Shown piece by piece: positions 58,450 to 64,000 of a stretch of DNA of 64,000 nucleotides (positions are counted from its first letter, which is position 1; the number at the start of each line of letters is the position of its first letter). Made by a program: the position numbers and the translations under genes. The stretch comes from Manduca sexta (Eukaryota; Arthropoda; Insecta; Lepidoptera; Sphingidae): positions 2,852,001 to 2,916,000 of the forward strand of contig NC_051132.1 of the NCBI RefSeq assembly GCF_014839805.1, read 5' to 3'. The notes below the pieces were generated by a model that worked only from the letters and a program-made list of their open reading frames with translations, was not told the DNA's origin and did no database searches.

Positions 58450-58596
58450 CAGTGGCGTAGCGTGCATTGGCGGGACCCCGTATAAAAAATTGTTTGGGGG
58501 CCCTTATATTGTTTGGGGGTAAAGATTTTTCACAAAAGAAAAAAATTATTGTGAAAAGAAATATTTATTTATCATAACATACTTAATTTAACCATT

Positions 58597-58850
58597 TTAC
58601 AAATAAAAATCAAATTTTAAATATTCAATCTCCTTCTCTTTTTTTCGGCAAACTGAAAAATTGTTTATTACAGCAAAACACATAAAACATAACATATAAA
58701 AAGAGATTAAACTTAAAACAGTATAATAATGTTTTTGCTGATCACAATGTATCTGTTTACTATTTCCTTCGATTTCTTCACTATGCAAGCCTGTATCGAA
58801 GAAATCGTCCCACGAGAATACAATTTGTGTTCAGATAGCACTACAAAATC
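58597..58850 (-). other. Unidentified open segment inside the hAT-like element
   Basis: A minus-strand frame reading ...WDDFFDTGLHSEEIEGNSKQ... runs about 77 codons to a stop at 58597. It lies between the hAT left end and the LINE 3' end, so it may be a remnant of the original hAT interior or LINE 3' UTR. No family recognised. Confidence 0.3.
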
Positions 58851-59049
58851 GAAATAACTTATATATTAAAAGGAATAAAATAAAATGTAAATTAACTATT
58901 AAAACAAAAACAAAAATAAACATGCTTAAAATAAAATAACGGAGTGCCCTACATAACAATTTTGCACGTGTATCACTTTTTTTAATTTTTAAATATGTGT
59001 ATTATATTATATACTAACATTATTTTATTAACATAAGGCGACCTAGCAT

Positions 59050-60351
59050 TCAAAAGTTAAATAGGTCTTCAGTTTCACTGTAAGTTAATGAAGAAAGCCA
59101 TTTCTGCAGTGAACTTTTCGCTTCTTTTAACGATTTATTTTTAAGGTCACAATATTTAGCAGCTTGGTTGTAAACATGCTTTTTTACAAAATCGCCAAAT
59201 CTTTGTGCAAATCGAGTTTTGACGCATGGGGTCGTCAGTCTGTAAACTCTACGATTCCTTAATATCTCATATTGGCTAGAGTGTCTTACTGAATTATGAA
59301 CCAGAATCGAGGTGGTTAAAATAAAAAGCTGTCCGACACTCAAAACCCCTGCTTCTTCATAGATTTTACTGGTGGGGTATCTGTAGGGCTTACATAGCAT
59401 TGTTTTTAAGACTGACCGTTGTGTCCTCTCAACTTGGATAATATGTGTTTTAGCAGCACTTCCCCAACACGATATATAGTAAGTAATTAGAGATTTGCAA
59501 AGCGCGTAATATACACTCTTTAGAGTGCTGATGCCTGCTACATTACGTAAATTACGCATAATATTTATTACCTTGCGTATGCGGGCTGAGAGAGCCTCTA
59601 TATGTTTTTTAAATGTTAATTTTTCGTCAATGGGCACCCCAAGGTATTTATAGGAATTATTGCGATTTAACGGATTACATAAACAAGTTGTATTAAAGTT
59701 GCATTTTACATCGTGAATTTTAATGATTGGGTTATATTTAGGGGCAGAGGCAGAGCTCTTATGAAAGCATAAATAGGTTGTCTTCATCGTGTTAAGTGTA
59801 AGAAGATTCCGTTGCAACCATTGAGATATCGCCACTATACTACTCTCAGCCGATGAACATACCGAGTCCCAGGAAGGACCATGAAATACTACAGCAGTGT
59901 CATCGGCGTAGCACAGGATATCGGCATTTGGAATATTCAGGTTATGAATATCGTCGATATAAATAAGAAATAATGTGGGCCCTAGAATGCTGCCCTGAGG
60001 AACTCCGAAATTTATATACTGTGGGCTACTAATTATATGACCAATTTTTACACACTGTCTCCGTTCTGATAAGTAGCTCTTAAACCAATCTAATGCGACC
60101 CCACGAATACCCATACATTCCAGTTTTTTTAATAGTATAGGGACGGAAACAGTGTCAAAGGCTTTTGCCAGGTCGAGGAAGATACCAATGCAAGACTGCT
60201 TATTATCAAGATGTGCTGAAACTGAAGTGGTTAACAGGGTGACTGCATTTTCTGTACTCTTTCCCTTTCGGAACCCAAACTGCTTGGAGGATATGAGATT
60301 GTGTGTTTCTAGATAATCAACGACACGTTTGTTTACAAGTTTTTCGAGCAA
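59050..60351 (-). CDS. Non-LTR retrotransposon reverse transcriptase (main part)
   Basis: Codes for 433 residues of a LINE reverse transcriptase, which copies the element's RNA into DNA at a nicked chromosomal target. Visible motifs: FGFRKGKSTENA (residues 25-36), the catalytic FLDLAKAFD (58-66), GVPQGSILGP (116-125) and the YADD catalytic box (148-151). A C-terminal thumb-like region and a Cys/His-poor end (SETEDLFNF) follow. No RNase H domain is seen. The pattern fits the Jockey/CR1 group; exact clade is not assigned. The frame is open upstream of the quoted start and overlaps the end of the preceding frame, so the true protein is one polyprotein with the upstream part, separated by a -1 frame difference near 60395. 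No in-frame stop interrupts the domain, so the copy is young. An AATAAA-like signal and an A-rich stretch on the minus strand follow within about 80 bases of the stop. Confidence 0.93.
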   Translation of the reverse strand: MLEKLVNKRVVDYLETHNLISSKQFGFRKGKSTENAVTLLTTSVSAHLDNKQSCIGIFLDLAKAFDTVSVPILLKKLECMGIRGVALDWFKSYLSERRQCVKIGHIISSPQYINFGVPQGSILGPTLFLIYIDDIHNLNIPNADILCYADDTAVVFHGPSWDSVCSSAESSIVAISQWLQRNLLTLNTMKTTYLCFHKSSASAPKYNPIIKIHDVKCNFNTTCLCNPLNRNNSYKYLGVPIDEKLTFKKHIEALSARIRKVINIMRNLRNVAGISTLKSVYYALCKSLITYYISCWGSAAKTHIIQVERTQRSVLKTMLCKPYRYPTSKIYEEAGVLSVGQLFILTTSILVHNSVRHSSQYEILRNRRVYRLTTPCVKTRFAQRFGDFVKKHVYNQAAKYCDLKNKSLKEAKSSLQKWLSSLTYSETEDLFNF

Positions 60352-60392
60352 TTTAGAAAAAGCTCCTAAAAGTGAAATGGGTCTGTAATGTT

Positions 60393-62006
60393 CTACAAGG
60401 GCCTTAGAGAGCCATCTTTATGAATTGGATAAACGGACGTGAGTTTCCAGTCATTCGGAAAGGTTCCACTAGACAAACTTAGGTTTAAAATATAGGTTAG
60501 CGGCTTCAATATTTCGTTCTTTACATGTTTTAGGAGTGCGTTACTAATGCCGTCCATTCCTGGTGCTTTCTTATTTTGCAATTCCATTATAAGTTTACCA
60601 ACTTCATCGTAACATGTGGGTGTCATAAACAATGAGTTGGGTGGGGAGTTTGTAATGGTAACTGCTTTCACAAGGTCCGCCTGAGATTTATTTGTGGTAG
60701 TGAGAATATTATCTGCTAGTTTTTGTCCAACTGTAGAGAAGTATTTATTGATATAATCTATTGATTGTTGAGAATTTAAGCAGCCCCCTAACTCTAATAA
60801 CTCACTGGGCTCATTTTTATTTGTGGTGATATTACAAATGTTTTTGATTGTTTTCCATAGTAACTTAGGATTGTTATTGTTTTCTTTTAGTTTTTTATCT
60901 TGGTATTCGTTTTTGACTTTTCTTAAAAGATCTACGAAAAAGTTTTGATAACGCGCGTAAATTTTTTGGAGCAGTTCATTTTTTGGATCATTTCTAGTTT
61001 GTAAGTGCAATGCATCGCGATGGCGCATACATCGCATCAGTCCTGGAGTAATCCACGGCTTCAAATTAAACTTAGTTCTGCTAACTTTGACTTGGCGTGT
61101 ATGCTTGCTTAATATATCTAAAAAGAGTTGCGTAAAAACTTTATTAGCCGAATTTACTTCCTCGCAATCCTCAACAATTGACCAATCCGTATCTGCAAGA
61201 TCGTTTTTAATGGCATCAAAATCTCTTTTTATCACGAATCTATTAGGCCTGGGAGGCTTGCGTTTGTTTAAGCTAATTCCTAAGGTGACTGGGTAATGGT
61301 CCGTGATATCGAAATGGCACACAGAGGCTAGAGGTGGGTGACAAAGATTTATTTTCTCGACATAGATATGATCGAGGCAGGATGAGTACCTTGTTGGTTG
61401 TGTAAAGGCCGGAAGAAGGCCGTGCTCGGCCATGAAACATTGGTATTCTATGCTCTGCAGGTTGCTCGATATGTCTATGTCCACATTAATATCTCCAACA
61501 AACAGAAATGGTAATTCGCTTAACTTATTCATGTAGATATCGAGTGAGAGCAAAAACTTGTCTATATTCCGAAAAGATGGTGGACGATATACACCAAGAA
61601 TATTAATTACTTTAGGAATGTGAATAGCCAGACAGTTAGCTTCACTGATGGCTGGTTCCAGGGCCGTGCCGTTCCAGATATCTCGCAAATATACAACAAC
61701 ACCACTATTTTGATTGATACCTTTTTCTGTTCTAAAGGAATTGTATCCCGGAATTTGTGGAGTAATAAGTGAATCATTCAACCAGCATTCTGTCAAAATT
61801 AATATATCAACTGGCGTGTCCAAGCGCTTTATAGCTATCATTAGGGTGTCAAAGTTTTTATATATGCTTCTGATGTTCAACGAAAGTACTTTAAAATCAT
61901 GTTCGGGAGTAAACATACCCGTACATTTACTCGTGTCTTCTATAACCTGACACTTAATTTTTAATGAGTCTAATTCAGTTCCTATATTATCATTCATAAA
62001 AAGCAT
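60393..62006 (-). CDS. Non-LTR retrotransposon endonuclease plus start of reverse transcriptase
   Basis: 537 residues. Residues 38-245 form an AP-type endonuclease domain that nicks the genomic target: LNIRS with Asn44, LTECW with Glu73, GVYRPPS (138-144), GDIN with Asp172/Asn174, SCLDHI with Asp212, and the terminal DITDHYPV with Asp236-His237. A linker follows, then the first reverse-transcriptase motifs: KKAPGMDGIS (479-488) and PIHKDGS near the end. The frame stops at 60393 just where a Tyr-Arg-Pro-Ile-Ser block is expected; that block is present in the other frame. This implies one lost base (or two gained). No ORF1 gag-like gene with zinc knuckles is found upstream, so the element is either a single-ORF type or 5'-truncated. 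The start methionine is the first in frame and is plausible, since the endonuclease begins 40 residues later. Confidence 0.92.
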   Translation of the reverse strand: MLFMNDNIGTELDSLKIKCQVIEDTSKCTGMFTPEHDFKVLSLNIRSIYKNFDTLMIAIKRLDTPVDILILTECWLNDSLITPQIPGYNSFRTEKGINQNSGVVVYLRDIWNGTALEPAISEANCLAIHIPKVINILGVYRPPSFRNIDKFLLSLDIYMNKLSELPFLFVGDINVDIDISSNLQSIEYQCFMAEHGLLPAFTQPTRYSSCLDHIYVEKINLCHPPLASVCHFDITDHYPVTLGISLNKRKPPRPNRFVIKRDFDAIKNDLADTDWSIVEDCEEVNSANKVFTQLFLDILSKHTRQVKVSRTKFNLKPWITPGLMRCMRHRDALHLQTRNDPKNELLQKIYARYQNFFVDLLRKVKNEYQDKKLKENNNNPKLLWKTIKNICNITTNKNEPSELLELGGCLNSQQSIDYINKYFSTVGQKLADNILTTTNKSQADLVKAVTITNSPPNSLFMTPTCYDEVGKLIMELQNKKAPGMDGISNALLKHVKNEILKPLTYILNLSLSSGTFPNDWKLTSVYPIHKDGSLRPL

Positions 62007-62015
62007 TAATTATGG

Positions 62016-62400
62016 TTATAAAACATACAAATGATCAATCCTGTAAGACCACGCCATGTAATGGCTATGATCAATATTGAAATATATGTAACTAACTTTA
62101 TAAACTACGATTAAGATTAACTGATTACAATTCGTATAATCTAAACTACACAATATCAGTGTTTGAGTAGCATGATTAGTAGGTATGATATTGTAGTAAT
62201 GCACAGAAGCATGCAAATAGAGATTTAAGGTCGTGGAATAAATTTCTAAAATAATGACATGTTGTTTCATAAGTATAAAAAGATGTTTACACCATGGCAC
62301 TGAATCTAAGGCGGGATAAAAAGTAATTGCTTTATAGAATTTTGTCATTTGTAAAATAAAATAAATTAGAAAGTTTTTACTTCTTTTTCCTTACACACTT
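62016..62400 (-). other. LINE 5' flank / hAT right interior
   Basis: Sequence between the endonuclease start and the hAT right end. A 110-codon minus-strand frame here has no recognisable ORF1 motif and is not called as a gene. Confidence 0.4.
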
Positions 62401-62468
62401 TGGGGGCCCCAGTGGCTCGGGGGCCCCGTATAATTGATACGGCAGATACGGCGGTAGCTACGCCCCTG

Positions 62469-62745
62469 CTGCTGAGACGAATGTTCACTAGTTCAAAACC
62501 AAGGGCACACAGCTCTGATTTTTCTAAAAATTATGTGAATTATCGCTTGCTTTAATAGTGAAGGAACACATCGAGGGGAAACCTGTATACCTAAGAAGTT
62601 CTATATAGGAATTTTAAGGGTGTGTGAAGTCTATCAATCCGCACTAGGCCATCGTGGTCGACTAAGGCCAAACTTCTCTCAGTAGTAGAGAAGGTCCGCG
62701 CCTAGCAGTGGGACAGTATATAATACAGGGCTGATATTATTCTAA
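62469..62745 (+). mobile_element. SINE-2, remainder after hAT insertion
   Basis: It begins with the duplicated CTGCTGAG, then ACGAATGTTCACTAGTTCAA, ATTATCGCTTGCTTTAATAG and AATCCGCACTAGGCCATCG, ending TACAGGGCTGATATTATTCT. It joins 58411-58449 to give one full SINE-2. Confidence 0.85.
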
Positions 62746-63324
62746 TGGATGGTGATTTAGCACCGAGGAATCAGATTCCCTAAAGTCAAACTGATACCGA
62801 AATAAAATATACCTTTACATACAATATGGTACTTAAGCAAGACCGATGCGCCTCTTGACTCTATCAAAAGTGTTCAGTCGATTTAAATATGAAGTTCAAG
62901 GGTTTTGAGTCTATACGTAATGATGTGATTAATACATCCTCGTAACTTCATAAATTGGAAATAAGTGTAATTTAGTAAAAGAACATGGGCTTAAATAATT
63001 TTATTCACTTATAAAAGACAATATATCTATTATCCTCCTATCATATTACTTACAATGAGTGTTAGTAAATTAAAATTAATCTTTACATGCAAAAATATTT
63101 CACCTCACACAAATTTCCTAGGCTTTGTTTTAAATATCTTTATTGATTTACTGTCTATTTATTATATTATTTGGAAGACTATTGTATAATTGTTGCTGGT
63201 TCTGTGATGATGTAACATTTATGTTGAATTACTTTTACACGCTATTCTCTGGAATTATCGATGTCATTCTATAAATTATTTCACTTGTAGAACTATATTA
63301 ACTCCGATTACTATAAAGTATTTG
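62746..63324. other. AT-rich non-coding DNA
   Basis: Nothing recognised. Confidence 0.5.
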
Positions 63325-63335
63325 TATTTCGGAAA

Positions 63336-63682
63336 GTATTGTATTATTTGTATGTAATGCGGCGATTGCCTAGTTGGTTGTGGAACGGTCTGGCGAGACG
63401 AATGTCCGCAGGTTCAAATCCCAAGGGCACACACCTCTGATTTTTCTAAAAAATTATGTGTGTATTCTTTGTAAATTATCGCTTGCTTTAACGGTGAAGG
63501 AAAACATCGTGAGGAAACCTGCATACCTGAGAAGTCCTCTATAGGAATTTCGAGGGTGTGTGAAGTCTACCAACCCGCACTAGGCCAGCGTGGTGGACTA
63601 AGGTCTAATCCCTCTCAGTAGTAGAGGAGGCCCATGCTCAGCAGTGGGCAAGTATATAATACAGGGCTGATATTATTGTTAT
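63336..63682 (+). mobile_element. SINE-2, full length, with target duplication
   Basis: Perfect 11-bp repeats TATTTCGGAAA at 63325-63335 and 63683-63693. B box GGTTCAAATCCCAAGGGCA. The body is the best preserved of the family (GCACTAGGCCAGCGTGGTGG, TCAGTAGTAGAGGAGGCCCA) and ends in a TATTATTGTTAT tail. Confidence 0.88.
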
Positions 63683-63693
63683 TATTTCGGAAA

Positions 63694-64000
63694 CGAATTC
63701 CAAAATGTCGGAGCTGCGAGCAAGTATCAGTTGTAGTAGTTAGTATTCCTAGTTTTACTTGAACACATACACAGTTAAAGTGTTATACAAAAACCGTATA
63801 AACTAAATTACATTTGTGAGAAGTCGTCGGTCGCCCGTCGCGATCGCAGTGCGCAGAACGAATCTCCACATCACGCATTCTTTGCGATAGATGTAAACAT
63901 ATAACTCGAAAAAATACATTTTCCTGTTCAAAATAGGTATTCTATAAATAAATGTGTCGCTTTAATGTTCTTCTAGATAGGTATTCTTTTTATAGATAGG
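63694..64000. other. Non-coding DNA with a CpG patch
   Basis: A CpG-rich stretch lies at about 63820-63870 (GTCGTCGGTCGCCCGTCGCG). An ATG at 63705 opens only 12 codons (MSELRAS...). Nothing is called. Confidence 0.4.

Larger units (their letters stand above)
58450..62468. mobile_element. hAT-like element, 4,019 bp, carrying a non-LTR retrotransposon
   Basis: The left end is CAGTGGCGTAGC; the complement of the right end is CAGGGGCGTAGC. Both fit hAT termini (CAGNG). Perfect 8-bp target duplications CTGCTGAG lie at 58442-58449 and 62469-62476, with T at position 2 and A at position 7, as in the hAT target preference nTnnnnAn. Both subterminal regions carry GGGGCCCC-type words. No hAT transposase is recognised inside. 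The interior is dominated by a minus-strand non-LTR coding region. Two readings are possible: a non-LTR element inserted in a short non-autonomous hAT, or a hAT that mobilises captured LINE sequence as one unit. Confidence 0.85.

Noticed and set aside
61087..61950. Plus-strand open frames opposite the endonuclease
   Set aside because: Antisense shadows of the LINE coding region.
62016..62348. 110-codon minus-strand frame upstream of the LINE endonuclease as ORF1
   Set aside because: No zinc knuckles, RRM or coiled coil visible; composition is AT-driven.
63705..63743. Possible first exon beginning MSELRAS
   Set aside because: Only 12 codons before a stop; the donor at GTATCA is weak and there is no supporting motif.

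Overview
This window looks like AT-rich, largely non-coding chromosomal DNA from a moth or butterfly (Lepidoptera). The assignment rests on the mix of interspersed repeats, which I recognise from memory rather than from a search: tRNA-derived SINEs, short non-autonomous Helitrons, an hAT-type element and a CR1/Jockey-like LINE. There is no bacterial gene organisation, no ribosome-binding sites and no long host open reading frame. The only convincing host-gene coding sequence is a first exon for a THAP-type zinc finger at 2.80-2.87 kb, ending in a splice donor. The rest of that gene is not identified here.

Layout. 0-2.6 kb: inverted fragments of one Helitron-like repeat and a SINE. 2.6-2.9 kb: THAP exon with a promoter-like leader. 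3-21 kb: intron-like or intergenic AT-rich DNA with scattered Helitron, SINE and foldback copies. 21.4-23.4 kb: a long CpG-dense block, the best candidate promoter/5' exon region, with smaller CpG patches at 25.5-26.7 kb. 24.3 kb: a 177-bp inverted-repeat element between 15-bp direct repeats. 32.7-33.0 kb: a 359-bp near-perfect palindrome bounded by TTAA. 35.6-36.9 kb: a Helitron that has received a SINE and expanded an internal 122-bp unit into five tandem copies. 41.2-45.7 kb: seven CpG-rich patches with CTCF-like motifs and short shared modules. 46-56.6 kb: dense SINE/Helitron debris.

58.4-62.7 kb holds the most striking structure. A tRNA-derived SINE is split by a 4.0-kb hAT-like element with matching termini and a perfect 8-bp target duplication. 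Inside that element, on the minus strand, lies an almost intact non-LTR retrotransposon coding region (endonuclease plus reverse transcriptase) broken by one frameshift.

The genes do not form a pathway. The window is read as host regulatory and intronic DNA (THAP exon, CpG blocks) colonised by successive waves of transposons, with several nested insertions whose order can be read from target-site duplications. Labels H1, H2, H3 (Helitron-like), SINE-1, SINE-1b, SINE-2 and Repeat-B are local names used here only. Helitron strands are given 5' TC to 3' CTRR.
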